A stretch of DNA of 64,000 nt from Prochlorococcus marinus str. GP2 (GCF_000759885.1 NZ_JNAH01000004.1:1-64000), one strand, 5' to 3'. Counted from the first letter of the stretch, positions 17,971 through 27,950 are shown. The notes: generated by a model from the sequence alone, not told the origin. A program made the numbers and translations.

Positions 17971-18645
17971 TTGGATTCAAACAGTAGTCAAAACAATAAC
18001 GAAAAATCACCTTATGAAATTTTAGGTGTAAAAGAAGGGGCTGCTTTTGAGGATATTCAGAAGGCTAGAGATATTAAAGTTAAAGAGGCTGGTGAAGATT
18101 TAATTTTAAAAGCGAAAATAGAGTCTTCCTTTGATCAATTACTAATGGGTAGTTTGAAAGCCAGGCAATCAGGAAATGTAAGCTATGAAGCTGTGAGTGC
18201 CTCAAAAAAAGAAAAACAAATTAATCAAGTTACAATTAATAATTTCCCACTGCTTTCTAAGATAAAAAATTTTAATAATAACTCTAAGAATTCAAGTCAG
18301 TATAGTCTGCCAAAAATAACCACCCCCTCATTTGATAATCTTTCAATAAAAATATCTGTTGGGCTATTATTTTTAATTTTGTTATTTATCAGTCCAGACT
18401 CTAATAATAGAATTTTACTCTCTATCTCAACATTAATACTTACCTATACTCAAATTAAATCAGGGAAAAGATTTATAGGTTCTCTGGGTTGGAGTGTTAC
18501 TTTTCTCTCGATAGGATTAATATTTGGCGGATTGCTTGAAAACAACTCTTTCATTCAAGAAGTATCAAACAACTCTTTATCAATACAAAAAATTCAAAGT
18601 ATTCCAGCCATGGTTATTTTATGGCTAGGCATAATTTTTTTATGA
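17971..18645 (+). CDS. CPP1-like J-domain-related membrane protein
   Basis: A 224-residue protein starting with a degenerate J-domain-like region ([20 protein letters not shown], about residues 13-32, without the HPD tripeptide), a Ser/Asn-rich linker, and three or four hydrophobic segments from about 125 to the end. This is the architecture of the cyanobacterial and plastid CPP1 (chaperone-like protein of POR) family, implicated in stability of protochlorophyllide oxidoreductase. The start is TTG; no ATG or GTG lies nearby in frame. Its 3' end overlaps convergent hslO by six bases. Confidence 0.8.
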   Translation: MDSNSSQNNNEKSPYEILGVKEGAAFEDIQKARDIKVKEAGEDLILKAKIESSFDQLLMGSLKARQSGNVSYEAVSASKKEKQINQVTINNFPLLSKIKNFNNNSKNSSQYSLPKITTPSFDNLSIKISVGLLFLILLFISPDSNNRILLSISTLILTYTQIKSGKRFIGSLGWSVTFLSIGLIFGGLLENNSFIQEVSNNSLSIQKIQSIPAMVILWLGIIFL

Positions 18646-19548
18646 TTGATTTTCTATCAATGATTTAATTTCTTCATAATTTATAAGATATTTATTCTTA
18701 CAAAATTCACAAACTAACTCTGCTTTGCCATCTTTCTTGAGGATGTCCTTCAACTCGCTCTTATCAAGCATTCTCATAGCATTCAAACTTCTTTGTTTGG
18801 AACACTTGCATTTAAAACTAACTTCTTGTGAACGAGCTTTTTCAGAGATTGATTTATCGTCAATATCGGGAAATATATTTCTAATTAAAGAAAGAAGATT
18901 ATCTTTTGACTTAAATAGGTCTTCGCTGAAAGAATTAATTTCTTTACATCTTTCTTCAAGTAGTGAGACAAGTAGAGGGTCAGTATCTTTTTTAGGTAGA
19001 ACTTGAGCTAATAAGCCCCCGCTACAAATAACACTTTTATTTTGAATTTTTTCTCCAATAAATACAGCAGAGGGCGTTTGCTCTGAGTGATATAAATATG
19101 AAGCTAAGTCTTCAGCAATATTACCGTTTACTAATTCAACAGTGCTTGTAAAGGGTTCTCCAAAACCACTATCTCTAATTACATTTAAATATCCTGTACC
19201 TATTGCTTTTGTAAAATCAAAAGAATATTTATTATTATCTATTTTGACTAAGTCTAATTCTAAATTAGGATTCCCTACATAACCCCTGACTTTTCCGTCT
19301 CTACCTGCATCAACTAGTAATCCCTTTAAAGGTCCGTCAGATCTAACTCTTAAAGTAACTCTCCCATGCATTATCTTCATCGAGCTTGCTAAAAGCAGTG
19401 AAGCACTAAATGCTCTGCCTAAGATACTGGTGGTTAAATAAGAAAGACCGTGTCTTTTTTTTGCTTCTAAAGAAGATTCTGTTGTTAAGACCGCAACTAA
19501 TCTTATTCCTCCATTGGCTGCAGTAGCCCGTACTATCCTATCCTGCAT
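18640..19548 (-). CDS. hslO: Redox-regulated chaperone Hsp33
   Basis: A 302-residue holdase chaperone activated by oxidative unfolding. The N-terminal substrate-binding domain begins [20 protein letters not shown]. The C-terminal zinc centre is visible as CKC (in FKCKCSKQR) and CEFC, the CxC-CxxC switch of Hsp33. It overlaps the upstream ABC ATPase gene by 11 bases, so the two are co-transcribed. Confidence 0.95.
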   Translation of the reverse strand: MQDRIVRATAANGGIRLVAVLTTESSLEAKKRHGLSYLTTSILGRAFSASLLLASSMKIMHGRVTLRVRSDGPLKGLLVDAGRDGKVRGYVGNPNLELDLVKIDNNKYSFDFTKAIGTGYLNVIRDSGFGEPFTSTVELVNGNIAEDLASYLYHSEQTPSAVFIGEKIQNKSVICSGGLLAQVLPKKDTDPLLVSLLEERCKEINSFSEDLFKSKDNLLSLIRNIFPDIDDKSISEKARSQEVSFKCKCSKQRSLNAMRMLDKSELKDILKKDGKAELVCEFCKNKYLINYEEIKSLIENQS

Positions 19549-20185
19549 GATTTTCTTTCATGAAATTTTTGATTTTCCCTTTTTCCAAGAATAATATCCT
19601 AGAAGGAATTCCCTCAAATATGGCAGGTTCATGGGTAACAATAATAATTGTATTTTTATTTTTTAAATCCAGAATTAAATTCTTCACATCATTTCTCATT
19701 GAATAGTCTAATCCAGCAGTTGGTTCATCAAGTAAAAGAATTGAGGGGTTTCTAAGTAGTTGAACTGCTACAGCTAAGCGCCTTTGTTGTCCGCCACTTA
19801 GCTGTTCTGGTGGTTGAGTCAGATTAATTTTTTTCAAACCAACTTTATTTAAAACTATTTCTATATTTTTTTCTCTTAAAGATTTATGGCCTATTTTTAA
19901 CTCTTTCCCAATGGTTGTACCTATAAAGTATCTTTCAGGAAATTGGAATACTACTCCACAAAACCATCTTCTTTGTCTAGGAGACAAAATTTTATTTTTC
20001 CAAGTAATTTTTCCTTTTTGTGGATTCGTTAATCCGCTTATTATTTCGAGTAGTGTTGTTTTCCCAGAACCACTATTGCCGCAAATTAAAATAATTTCAT
20101 TTTCATGAACTTTTAAATTTAAATTGTCTATTATTTTTCTTTCACCAGTTTGGGGTTGATATGATATTTCTTTTAAATCAAGCAT
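19538..20185 (-). CDS. ABC transporter ATP-binding protein
   Basis: A 215-residue ABC ATPase with Walker [10 protein letters not shown] (about 36-44), Q-loop [10 protein letters not shown], signature [11 protein letters not shown] and Walker [13 protein letters not shown], then the H-loop THEP. The [10 protein letters not shown]-loop and overall size resemble the energy-coupling-factor (CbiO/EcfA) group. No membrane partner is adjacent, so the substrate is unknown. It lies just upstream of hslO on one transcript. Confidence 0.88.
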   Translation of the reverse strand: MLDLKEISYQPQTGERKIIDNLNLKVHENEIILICGNSGSGKTTLLEIISGLTNPQKGKITWKNKILSPRQRRWFCGVVFQFPERYFIGTTIGKELKIGHKSLREKNIEIVLNKVGLKKINLTQPPEQLSGGQQRRLAVAVQLLRNPSILLLDEPTAGLDYSMRNDVKNLILDLKNKNTIIIVTHEPAIFEGIPSRILFLEKGKIKNFMKENHAG

Positions 20186-20268
20186 TATTAATTAAGTTTT
20201 AGGTATGAATTTGAATCTAGTAATAACTTACTTATAATAGTTGTAGATCTAAAAAGATATTAGTCAAT

Positions 20269-20712
20269 ATGAATATTATTTTTAGGGAAGTTGATCCTTT
20301 TAATTGTTGGATATGGATCAGGTTTTCAGAGTCACCAACTCAAGATGAAAAAAATTATTTAGATGGTGTTTTTGATAGTTGGTACGTTTTAGGAAGGTTA
20401 GGTGGATTTAACTCTGAAAATTTGCAAACTCATGAAGAGGGTTCCGATCTAAGTTGGATGTCCTACGATAATGAACAAAAAAATGCATCTCTTCCAGCCT
20501 TAATGCATAATTTAGGAATTATGGAATATCAAAACCTGTGGGGAAGATGTTGGGTTGATTTTGGAACTTCAGACTCCATTTCAATAGATATATTAATTAA
20601 TTCTTTGAATGAGATATCAAATAATTATGTAAAAATTGAAGAGTTAATTATTGGGGGTGAAAATAATGATTGGGCAATTGAAGAACATGAGGATTTAGTT
20701 TTCAAAGATTAA
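20269..20712 (+). CDS. DUF3531 family protein
   Basis: A 147-residue soluble protein beginning MNIIFREVDPFNCWIWIRF, which together with WYVLGRLGGFNSENLQ and WGRCWVDFGTSD fits the DUF3531 family found in cyanobacteria and plastid-bearing eukaryotes. Rich in Trp and acidic residues; no catalytic motif is evident. First gene of a likely operon with rsmE (nine-base gap) and the DUF92 gene. Confidence 0.8.
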   Translation: MNIIFREVDPFNCWIWIRFSESPTQDEKNYLDGVFDSWYVLGRLGGFNSENLQTHEEGSDLSWMSYDNEQKNASLPALMHNLGIMEYQNLWGRCWVDFGTSDSISIDILINSLNEISNNYVKIEELIIGGENNDWAIEEHEDLVFKD

Positions 20713-20721
20713 GTGTTTTAG

Positions 20722-21495
20722 ATGGAAGACTTAACAAGATTAATTATTTCCCATGAGAGAATTGAAAATATTAAGAACAATAATTTAGAACTTTCTAAGG
20801 AAGAGGCTCATTATTTAAATAAAGTAATGAGGATAAAAAATGGAAAAGAAATATTTATAGCAAACGGAGAGGGTTTATTATGGAAAGCTATAAAAGTTAA
20901 AAATGATTGTTTAGAAATAATTCAATTAAATAAACCTTACTTATTTCAAGAACAAGAAACATACTTATTAGGAATAGCTGTTGTTATACCAAAAAGTGGT
21001 TTTGAGGATATTTTAAAAATGTGTACTGAAATAGGAATTGATTTTATACAGCCATTATTTTCAGAAAGACAGGTAAACAAAAATTTAAATTTTTCTAGAA
21101 AACTTTTGAGATGGAATTTAATTATCAAAGAAGCAGTTGAGCAAAGTGAGAGATTATGGAAACCATCTATTTTAAATGGAATGGATATTATTGAATGGAT
21201 AAAAAGTAGAGATAATCAAGAAAGAGTTTCAATTTCCATAACTAGAGAAGAAACACTATATGACTTAAATCAATGGTTAAGAAAACAACAAGAATTTGGA
21301 AATAAAAAAGGAGGTATTTTTTGGAATGTAATTGGTCCTGAAGGAGGTTGGTCCTCTAAAGAAATTGATTTTTTTAATAAAAATAACATTACCTTTGTTA
21401 AACTTTCCGACACTATCTTAAGAACTTCGACAGCTAGTATTAACGCATCATCAATTCTAAATCAGTGGAGAATTGATTTGAAATTAACGAATTAA
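20722..21495 (+). CDS. rsmE: 16S rRNA (uracil-1498-N3)-methyltransferase RsmE
   Basis: A 257-residue SPOUT methyltransferase that modifies U1498 of 16S rRNA. The N-terminal PUA-like part contains EAHYLNKVMRIKNG, and the C-terminal SPOUT knot shows IGPEGGWSSKEIDFF and LSDTILRTSTASI, both diagnostic of RsmE. It starts nine bases after the DUF3531 stop and ends six bases before the DUF92 gene. Confidence 0.93.
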   Translation: MEDLTRLIISHERIENIKNNNLELSKEEAHYLNKVMRIKNGKEIFIANGEGLLWKAIKVKNDCLEIIQLNKPYLFQEQETYLLGIAVVIPKSGFEDILKMCTEIGIDFIQPLFSERQVNKNLNFSRKLLRWNLIIKEAVEQSERLWKPSILNGMDIIEWIKSRDNQERVSISITREETLYDLNQWLRKQQEFGNKKGGIFWNVIGPEGGWSSKEIDFFNKNNITFVKLSDTILRTSTASINASSILNQWRIDLKLTN

Positions 21496-21501
21496 ATAAA
21501 T

Positions 21502-22248
21502 ATGGATTTAATTAGAAATCAATTTTTAATAGGTTTTTGCATTAATTTTATTTTGATTTATATATTTTGTAAGATTCCTTTGATGACTAAAAGTGGTTGG
21601 GTAAGTGCAGGCATCTTAGGCACAATTTTGTGGGGATGTTTGTCTTGGCAGGGATGGATGTCAGTTGTAATTTATTTATTATTTGGATCTCTAGTTACCA
21701 AAATAGGTTTTAAATATAAAAAAGCACAAGGAATTGCTGAAAAAAGAGGCGGGAGAAGAGGTCCTGAGAATGTATGGGGCTCTGCAGCTACAGGATTATT
21801 TCTTGCCATTATGACCAAATTTTTTCCTGCCAACATAGTGATGTTTAAAGTAGGTTTTGCTGCAAGTTTTGCTGCAAAGTTGGCGGATACTTTTGGTAGC
21901 GAAATTGGGAAAAGATTTGGTAAAGACACATACTTAATTACTTCACTTAAAAAGGTGGATAGAGGAACTGAAGGAGGAATAAGTATAGAAGGAACATTAG
22001 CTAGTTTTTTGGGATCAATATTTATGGCTTTTATAATGCTTCGTCTATCAATTATTTCTACAAAATATCATTTTATAGTTGTTGTAGTTTCTGGGTTCTT
22101 GGCAACACTTTCTGAAAGTATTATTGGTGCTAAATTTCAAAATAAATATAAATTAAGTAATGAATTGGTAAATTCAATTCAGACAAGTATTGCTTCTGTT
22201 TTTGCTATCTTTGCTCTTATTTTATATTCATATTTTTTAAATCAATAA
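21502..22248 (+). CDS. DUF92 membrane protein (VTE6-like phytyl-phosphate kinase)
   Basis: A 248-residue protein with about six membrane helices and the DUF92 (TIGR00297) signature: KRGGRRGPENVWGSAATG near residue 80, LADTFGSEIGKRFGK near 130 and a GTEGGISIEGTLAS loop near 155. The plant homologue VTE6 phosphorylates phytyl-phosphate to phytyl-diphosphate for tocopherol and phylloquinone synthesis. That role is plausible in a cyanobacterium and is inferred by homology only. Confidence 0.85.
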   Translation: MDLIRNQFLIGFCINFILIYIFCKIPLMTKSGWVSAGILGTILWGCLSWQGWMSVVIYLLFGSLVTKIGFKYKKAQGIAEKRGGRRGPENVWGSAATGLFLAIMTKFFPANIVMFKVGFAASFAAKLADTFGSEIGKRFGKDTYLITSLKKVDRGTEGGISIEGTLASFLGSIFMAFIMLRLSIISTKYHFIVVVVSGFLATLSESIIGAKFQNKYKLSNELVNSIQTSIASVFAIFALILYSYFLNQ

Positions 22249-22261
22249 TATTTGGAAAGAC

Positions 22262-22906
22262 CTAGGATTCCTTCCATTTTGTAAGAATTTGCCAGCTTTT
22301 AAGTCTTTGGAAAAGCCAGAAATGACCTTCGGAATTTAGATGAATTCCATCATTCGTAATCCAATTTTTACTCCTTTTATCAGAGTATATTTCTCTAAAA
22401 GTAGGAAGAAATGGGACATTCTGATTGAGGCATACTTCCTCCATTCTCCTTTCATAAGAATTACAAAAATCATTTGAGTACCATAGACATCCTGCAAACG
22501 GCATTTTGCTTTCGTCAACTGGTGTCAAACCAATAACAAATACATTTGTTTGAGAGTTCATTTCATTAATTAGCCTCTCTAGTCCATATTCAAATCCATC
22601 TATATCTAATTGATGTCTTCCATTTATCTGACCAATTGCTGCAGTGTCGTTAAGACCTACATTTAGTAGGATTGCTTTAGGTTTATTTCTTCTCGTTTCT
22701 CCTCTAGATGACCATTCTTTTTCCCATCTAGATGAAACTTTTTCTATCCCATCTCCCCTAACGCCAAGTTGATAAATAACTGGCCCATTTTGATTATTAC
22801 ACCAATCTTTTCTAAGCCTCTCACACCATCCACCACCCTCATTATCTCCCCATCCATAAACTGAACTATCTCCAATTACAACAAGCTGTTTTGGTAAACT
22901 AATCAC
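22262..22906 (-). CDS. SGNH/GDSL-type hydrolase
   Basis: A 214-residue esterase-like protein. Block I is VVIGDSSVYGWGD near residues 9-21 (nucleophile Ser), block II includes LGVRGDG, block III is NVGLNDTAA, and the catalytic Asp/His pair is seen in NDGIHLNSEGH near the C-terminus. No signal peptide, so it is cytoplasmic. GTG start. It follows the phnE gene on the same strand with a 49-base gap, but no functional link is evident. Confidence 0.85.
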   Translation of the reverse strand: MISLPKQLVVIGDSSVYGWGDNEGGGWCERLRKDWCNNQNGPVIYQLGVRGDGIEKVSSRWEKEWSSRGETRRNKPKAILLNVGLNDTAAIGQINGRHQLDIDGFEYGLERLINEMNSQTNVFVIGLTPVDESKMPFAGCLWYSNDFCNSYERRMEEVCLNQNVPFLPTFREIYSDKRSKNWITNDGIHLNSEGHFWLFQRLKSWQILTKWKES

Positions 22907-22955
22907 TATATCCGGAAAAAAATAATTACTTGATTTAACAAATTATTCTTACAAA

Positions 22956-24458
22956 TCAAGTTAAACTATTTTTGATTTTACCATTTATTATTTCACCAAC
23001 TATTGCGATGGAGCTATAAGCTATCAAAATTATGGTGACTTCTTGCCATGCGAAGGAACTTAGTGATTCTTGCAATTGCCAACCTAGACCAACACTTCCA
23101 ATAACCCCAACAATTGCAGTTTCTCTAATAATGATGTCAGATCTATAAGCGCAGTATGCTAGGTAACTTTTTGCTTGTTGAGAAAATAAACCTAAAAGCC
23201 AACTAGTCTTTTTTGAGATTCCTAGAGATTGCATTGCAATATAATTTCTCTTGTCTTGGCTATCTAAATTTGTAAAAAGTAATTTGCTAGTAATACCAGC
23301 ATTGTGGAGACCTAATGTTAAAGCTGCTAAAGATAAAGAAGGATTATTAAAAGTTAATAGAGTTAGAAGTATTATAGGTGTAGGTATTAAACGTAATAAA
23401 AATGCAAAAATTTTTATAAAAATTTTAGAACTATTGTTATTAAAAATTCCTATTACTAATGGAGGTATACTAATTGCGATTCCTGTTGATAAAAGACTTA
23501 AAATTATTGTTTCTAATATAAGTTTTAAGAAATCAAATAATCCTAAATCTGAGCTTGATTTAAATAGAGAACTAACGGAATTAAAATTTTCAAAATTATT
23601 ATTAAAAATAAAATAAAGAAAATATGAAAAAGAAAATAAAATTGTTATAAAAAAAACTGCAATAAAAAAAATAGATAGGATTTTATTTGTAGGATTAGAT
23701 TTTATTTTTTTGAATATTAATCCAGAAAGAATTATCAAAATTGCTAAGGACCATAAATAAGTCCATAACTCTCTAAAATTCAAAGTTTGGAAAGATAAAA
23801 AAATGCTGGTACCTATTCCTCCAATCCCAAAAATTCCTAAAATCACAGTACTTCTTATTGCACACTCTAATCGATATAAACCAAAGTTTTTAAATGTATT
23901 TATTATTGGATTCCATATTAAAGTTAGTAAAGAAGAAAATTTAGGTGCATTTATTTGATTTATAGATTCAAAACTTTTGTAGTCTATAGTTTCTAATTGT
24001 TCAGCAAAAACTTTTGAATTTACAGCAATATAAGGTATACATATAGCTATTATTCCTATCGAAAAATTTATTCCATATATTTGCATTAATATTATTCCCC
24101 AAACCACTTCGTGTATAGATCTAATTATTGTTAGAAAAACCCTTATTATGCGGTAGAAAAAATTTGGAATATTAAAGATTTTATAAAAAATATTTGAGGA
24201 AATTATTCCAAAAATTGCTCCAAAAATAATACTTACTAACCAACTAAAAAAACCAATTAAAATAGTTTCATTTAATCGCTTAATTACTGTAATAATAATT
24301 TCATTATCGATCTTGGGATTAAATGCAGAAATTAAGAATTCTTGGAATAATATAAATCCTCCAAAATGAATATTGTTTATTAATTGATACCCTAGAGGTA
24401 TGCATACCAAAATTGGAAGAAAAGATAATGAGGTATAGTTTAATTTTAATTTGTTCAA
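22956..24458 (-). CDS. phnE: Phosphonate/phosphite ABC transporter permease, double-length
   Basis: A 500-residue permease of the PhnE type but about twice the usual length. It contains two complete permease halves: the first ends near residue 240, the second runs from about 300 to 500. Both have recognisable coupling-loop regions (EQLETIDYKSFESINQINAP in the first, NYIAMQSLGISKKTSWLLG in the second). Together with PhnC and PhnD it would import phosphonate or phosphite. The start is TTG, four bases after the phnC stop. A fused tandem permease can form the whole membrane channel by itself. Confidence 0.88.
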   Translation of the reverse strand: MNKLKLNYTSLSFLPILVCIPLGYQLINNIHFGGFILFQEFLISAFNPKIDNEIIITVIKRLNETILIGFFSWLVSIIFGAIFGIISSNIFYKIFNIPNFFYRIIRVFLTIIRSIHEVVWGIILMQIYGINFSIGIIAICIPYIAVNSKVFAEQLETIDYKSFESINQINAPKFSSLLTLIWNPIINTFKNFGLYRLECAIRSTVILGIFGIGGIGTSIFLSFQTLNFRELWTYLWSLAILIILSGLIFKKIKSNPTNKILSIFFIAVFFITILFSFSYFLYFIFNNNFENFNSVSSLFKSSSDLGLFDFLKLILETIILSLLSTGIAISIPPLVIGIFNNNSSKIFIKIFAFLLRLIPTPIILLTLLTFNNPSLSLAALTLGLHNAGITSKLLFTNLDSQDKRNYIAMQSLGISKKTSWLLGLFSQQAKSYLAYCAYRSDIIIRETAIVGVIGSVGLGWQLQESLSSFAWQEVTIILIAYSSIAIVGEIINGKIKNSLT

Positions 24459-24462
24459 CTAA

Positions 24463-25203
24463 TTAATATATTTTCTCTAAATGAATCTTCTTTAAATTAT
24501 TTCTTTTGATATTGAAAAAAATTTTACCATCCCTTATTCCAATAACTTTATCGAAATCGTTCAGCAAATCTAATCGATGTAATGCAACTAATACCGCCTT
24601 TGGGGATTTTTTTGTATCATTTTTATCGACACTTTCTAGCATTAGGTTTTTAATTGATGTTATCAATTTGGGATCTAGATTATTAAAAGGCTCATCTGCA
24701 AGTAATATATTTGATTCTTGGATTAATGATCTAGCTATAGCCACCCTTTGTTTTTGCCCCCCAGATAGTTTTCTGATTTTTTTGTCGTAAATAGAGTTAT
24801 GAAGTCTACATAATTTCATATATTTATGCGCCTTCTTAAAAGAACTTATATTTAGTAAATTTTTAAAAGCGAAATAAAAATTGTTTTCCGCTAGTAGTCC
24901 GCAATTAACATTTTGTTCTGCAGAGAGATCCTCTATTAATCTTAAATCTTGCCATATAGTTGTTATTTTACTTTTCTGCTTTCTATCTAATTCCTCGAAA
25001 CTTTCATTGAATAATTTAACCTCACCTTGAGTTGGCTTTATAGTGCCATTAAGTACTGATATAAGTGTAGTTTTTCCTGAACCGCTTTTACCTAAAAGTG
25101 CAATTTTTTCCCCAGAATTTATTTTTAAATTTATTTTATTTAGGATCAGATCATTTTTGTATTTATAAGATATATTTTCTAATTCTAAGACAGTATTATT
25201 CAT
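24463..25203 (-). CDS. phnC: Phosphonate/phosphite ABC transporter ATP-binding protein
   Basis: A 246-residue ABC ATPase: Walker A LGKSGSGKTT (about 36-45), Q-loop TTIWQDLRLIEDLSAEQNV, signature LSGGQKQRVAIARSL, Walker B ILLADEPFNNLD and H-loop ALHRLD. The His-Arg-Leu-Asp end and gene context (phnD upstream, phnE downstream) fit PhnC. The start overlaps the phnD stop by four bases, so translation is coupled. Confidence 0.9.
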   Translation of the reverse strand: MNNTVLELENISYKYKNDLILNKINLKINSGEKIALLGKSGSGKTTLISVLNGTIKPTQGEVKLFNESFEELDRKQKSKITTIWQDLRLIEDLSAEQNVNCGLLAENNFYFAFKNLLNISSFKKAHKYMKLCRLHNSIYDKKIRKLSGGQKQRVAIARSLIQESNILLADEPFNNLDPKLITSIKNLMLESVDKNDTKKSPKAVLVALHRLDLLNDFDKVIGIRDGKIFFNIKRNNLKKIHLEKIY

Positions 25204-26093
25204 CTAATTTTATTTAATTTTCTCCCGATTTCCTCTATATTTTTGTATTGTTTTGATTCTGCGTTTATAAATCTTTTTGCATTGAACATATCTAGTATCT
25301 CTTTATGTGATTTTTGCTTTATATCTAAATTTAGAATTACTGATTTAAGTTCTTTTGTAAACCCTTCCCCGAATCTATTTTCAAGATCACCTTGAGCTAC
25401 CCAATGATAGTCAACATATTCTGGTGTGATCCAGAATAATTCTAAATTACTTGTTCTTTTGGGATTATTTTTAAGATTGTTTTCCCAAACCTGTTTATTT
25501 AAAGCTCCAGCATCAAATGCCCCACTATTAACTAAAGCTATAGTGGCATCATGACTCCCACTAAAACCTGCTTTTTTCCCTTTAAAATTTTTAATTTCTA
25601 CCCCTGCTTGATTTAAAAAATATTCTGGCATTAATCTTCCAGAAGTAGAGTTTTCAGAGCCAAAAGTAAATCTTAAATTCTTTAGTTTTTTAAGTCCTTT
25701 AATGTTTGAAATTGAGTTAATTTCTAAATTTTTGTTTACTATAAAAACACTTTTAAATTCCTTATCGATATCTCTTTGAGCTATGACAATTGAATTAGGT
25801 GTTTGTAATCTTGCTTGAACTCCTGATAAACCGCCAAACCAAACTAAATCTAAATCTTTAGTTCTAAATCCAGTTACTGCTGCAACATAATTAATAACAG
25901 GAATGTATTTAACTTCTACATCAAGTTGTTTGGATAATTCTTTTGAAAATAAATTAAATCTTTTGTCCAAAACATCTTGGTTTTGATCAGGTATTGCTCC
26001 AACTTTTAAAACTTTGGGATTTGAAAATACAGGTGATGAAAAAACAGAAAATAATAGAGATGAACTTAGTAGGAAATTCTTTAAATTAAACAT
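25200..26093 (-). CDS. phnD: Phosphonate/phosphite-binding periplasmic protein
   Basis: A 297-residue periplasmic binding protein with a signal peptide (about 24 residues, ending SSPVFSNP). PhnD-type features are VGAIPDQNQDVL near the mature N-terminus, DLVWFGGLSGVQAR near residue 80, FTFGSENSTSGRLMPEYFL and FSGSHDATIALVNSGAFDAG. In Prochlorococcus, homologues of this protein (PhnD1) have been studied as phosphite/phosphonate binders, so either ligand is possible. First gene of phnDCE; a short leader follows the upstream aminotransferase on the same strand. Confidence 0.92.
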   Translation of the reverse strand: MFNLKNFLLSSSLLFSVFSSPVFSNPKVLKVGAIPDQNQDVLDKRFNLFSKELSKQLDVEVKYIPVINYVAAVTGFRTKDLDLVWFGGLSGVQARLQTPNSIVIAQRDIDKEFKSVFIVNKNLEINSISNIKGLKKLKNLRFTFGSENSTSGRLMPEYFLNQAGVEIKNFKGKKAGFSGSHDATIALVNSGAFDAGALNKQVWENNLKNNPKRTSNLELFWITPEYVDYHWVAQGDLENRFGEGFTKELKSVILNLDIKQKSHKEILDMFNAKRFINAESKQYKNIEEIGRKLNKIR

Positions 26094-26105
26094 AACTTTT
26101 TTAAA

Positions 26106-27284
26106 TTAATAGTATTCGGAGATTGCTTTTTCAAGTCTCTGTAGTCCATCTTTTATTTTAATTTCTGAAGCTGCACAAGATATTCTTATACATTGATCAG
26201 CTCCAAAAGCTTTTCCAGGTACAACAACTAATCCGTAATCTTGAAGAGCTTTATTGCAGAAATCAACAGAAGTAATTGAGGAGTTGGGTAATTTTGGAAA
26301 TGCGTAAAATGCTCCGTTAGGTTCTTCAATATAAATACCATTTATATTATTAAGGCCCTCATAGAGAAGTCTTCTTCTTTGATCATAATGGCTATTTATC
26401 ATTGAGAAAAACTCATTATTAATTTTTAAAGCCTCTAAAGCACCTTTTTGAACAAAAGAGCAAACATTACTTGTACTTTGACTTTGTAATGCTGAGGATG
26501 CTTTGATTACATCTTTGGGACCTACTAAATAACCTATCCTCCAGCCAGTCATAGCCCATCCTTTCGCAAACCCATTTATTATAAAAATTCTATCTTTTAA
26601 GTCATTTGCCAATGAAGATAAACTGTAATGTTTAAATTCTTTTTTAAGGATTAGTTCGTAAATCTCATCAGAAAGAATATTGATATTTGGATTTTCTCTA
26701 GCTAAATCGGCAATTTGTAATAATTCTTCCTTTGACATAACTCTTCCAGTGGGGTTATTAGGAGAATTGATAATTATAAATTTAGTTTTTGAAGAGATTT
26801 TAGACTTCAAATCTTCCATATTTATTTTGAATCCATCTTCTGCGGAAGAATTTGTAAAAATTGGCTTCCCACCCGCCAATCTAACCATCTGGGGATAACT
26901 TAACCAATATGGAGAAGGAATAATAACTTCGTCTCCAGTATTTAAAAATACTTGGAAAAGATTATATATTGCTTGCTTAGCACCATTTGTGACCATTACA
27001 TTTTCAAATTCATAATTTAAATCGTTTTGAATTTGAAGTTTATTTGCAATTGCTTTTCGGAGATCTAAATTCCCTGCTGCGGGCCCGTACTTTGTAAATC
27101 CATTAAATATAGCTTTACTTGTAGCCTCTATAACTTCTTTTGGAGCATCAAAATCAGGTTCACCTGCACTTAAATTGCAAATATCTACTCCTTCTGCAGA
27201 TAATTGATTTGCTTTAGCACTTATCTGCAATGTAAGAGAAGGCTCAATTGAAAGTGCCCGATCAGATAAATTAACTTTACTCAT
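26106..27284 (-). CDS. PLP-dependent aspartate aminotransferase
   Basis: A 392-residue fold-type I aminotransferase, subgroup I-gamma. It shows the N-terminal NLSAGEPDFD, the PLP-phosphate region TNGAKQAIYNLF, NSPNNPTGRVM, SDEIYE and the Schiff-base Lys in GFAKGWAMTGWRIGYLVGP (near residue 235), with the substrate Arg in CIRISCA. The ATG at 27284 (MSKVNLSD) is preferred over an in-frame TTG 18 bases upstream. Product is most likely aspartate transaminase; prephenate-aspartate activity of related cyanobacterial enzymes cannot be excluded. Directly upstream of phnD (12-base gap), so transcription may run on into phnDCE. Confidence 0.88.
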   Translation of the reverse strand: MSKVNLSDRALSIEPSLTLQISAKANQLSAEGVDICNLSAGEPDFDAPKEVIEATSKAIFNGFTKYGPAAGNLDLRKAIANKLQIQNDLNYEFENVMVTNGAKQAIYNLFQVFLNTGDEVIIPSPYWLSYPQMVRLAGGKPIFTNSSAEDGFKINMEDLKSKISSKTKFIIINSPNNPTGRVMSKEELLQIADLARENPNINILSDEIYELILKKEFKHYSLSSLANDLKDRIFIINGFAKGWAMTGWRIGYLVGPKDVIKASSALQSQSTSNVCSFVQKGALEALKINNEFFSMINSHYDQRRRLLYEGLNNINGIYIEEPNGAFYAFPKLPNSSITSVDFCNKALQDYGLVVVPGKAFGADQCIRISCAASEIKIKDGLQRLEKAISEYY

Positions 27285-27446
27285 TGATTTATCGCTTTTC
27301 AAATATAACTTTTAATAATGACAAATGCATAAATTTACAATAAATAAAGGTATCACATAATGGTTTAAATTAGTTCATTTTCTTAATCTATTTTGTTTTG
27401 ATGTTTTGAGTTCTTAAGATAAAAATGTTTTAAATTTTTATTTTCG

Positions 27447-27950
27447 GTGAAAAGGTTAGTTATTGGGAGAGGAAGTGTATTTGCAGATTTGTTAATAATT
27501 GGTGAGGCACCTGGGGCACAGGAAGACTTAGAAGGAAAACCATATGTAGGTAAATCTGGTAAGTTATTAAATGAATTATTGATAAAAGCCGGGATTGACC
27601 ATAAGAAGGATGTTTATTTTTGTAATGTAATTAAATGTCGTCCACCAAATAATAGAAAACCCACTGATAGAGAAATCAATATTCATAAACCTTGGTTATT
27701 ACAGCAAATAAAGCTAGTTGATCCAAAAGTTATATTACTTACTGGTTCGACTGCTATGAGAGCTATTTTAGAAGTTAAAGATCCTATAAGTAATTTAAGA
27801 GGTCAATGGATTAAAAAAGATGGGAGAGAAATTATGGTAATTTTCCATCCATCTTATCTGTTGAGATTTCCCTCAAAAGAAATTAATAAACCTTACCATC
27901 TAACTTTGAAAGACTTAGAGAATGTAAGTGGTAAACTATATGCCGTATAA
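27447..27950 (+). CDS. Family 4-type uracil-DNA glycosylase-like protein
   Basis: A 167-residue UDG-fold protein. Motif 1 is GEAPGAQEDLEGKPYVGKSG near residues 19-38, KCRPPNNRKPT follows at about 69-79 and motif 2 is HPSYLLR near 140. In family 4 enzymes a 4Fe-4S cluster is held by four Cys, two of them in an N-terminal CxxC. Here the protein begins after that position, the frame is closed by a stop 27 bases upstream without a CxxC, and the fourth Cys is His (INIHKP). Only KCRPP keeps its Cys. Activity on uracil in DNA is therefore likely by fold, but without the usual cluster. GTG start. Confidence 0.85.
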   Translation: MKRLVIGRGSVFADLLIIGEAPGAQEDLEGKPYVGKSGKLLNELLIKAGIDHKKDVYFCNVIKCRPPNNRKPTDREINIHKPWLLQQIKLVDPKVILLTGSTAMRAILEVKDPISNLRGQWIKKDGREIMVIFHPSYLLRFPSKEINKPYHLTLKDLENVSGKLYAV

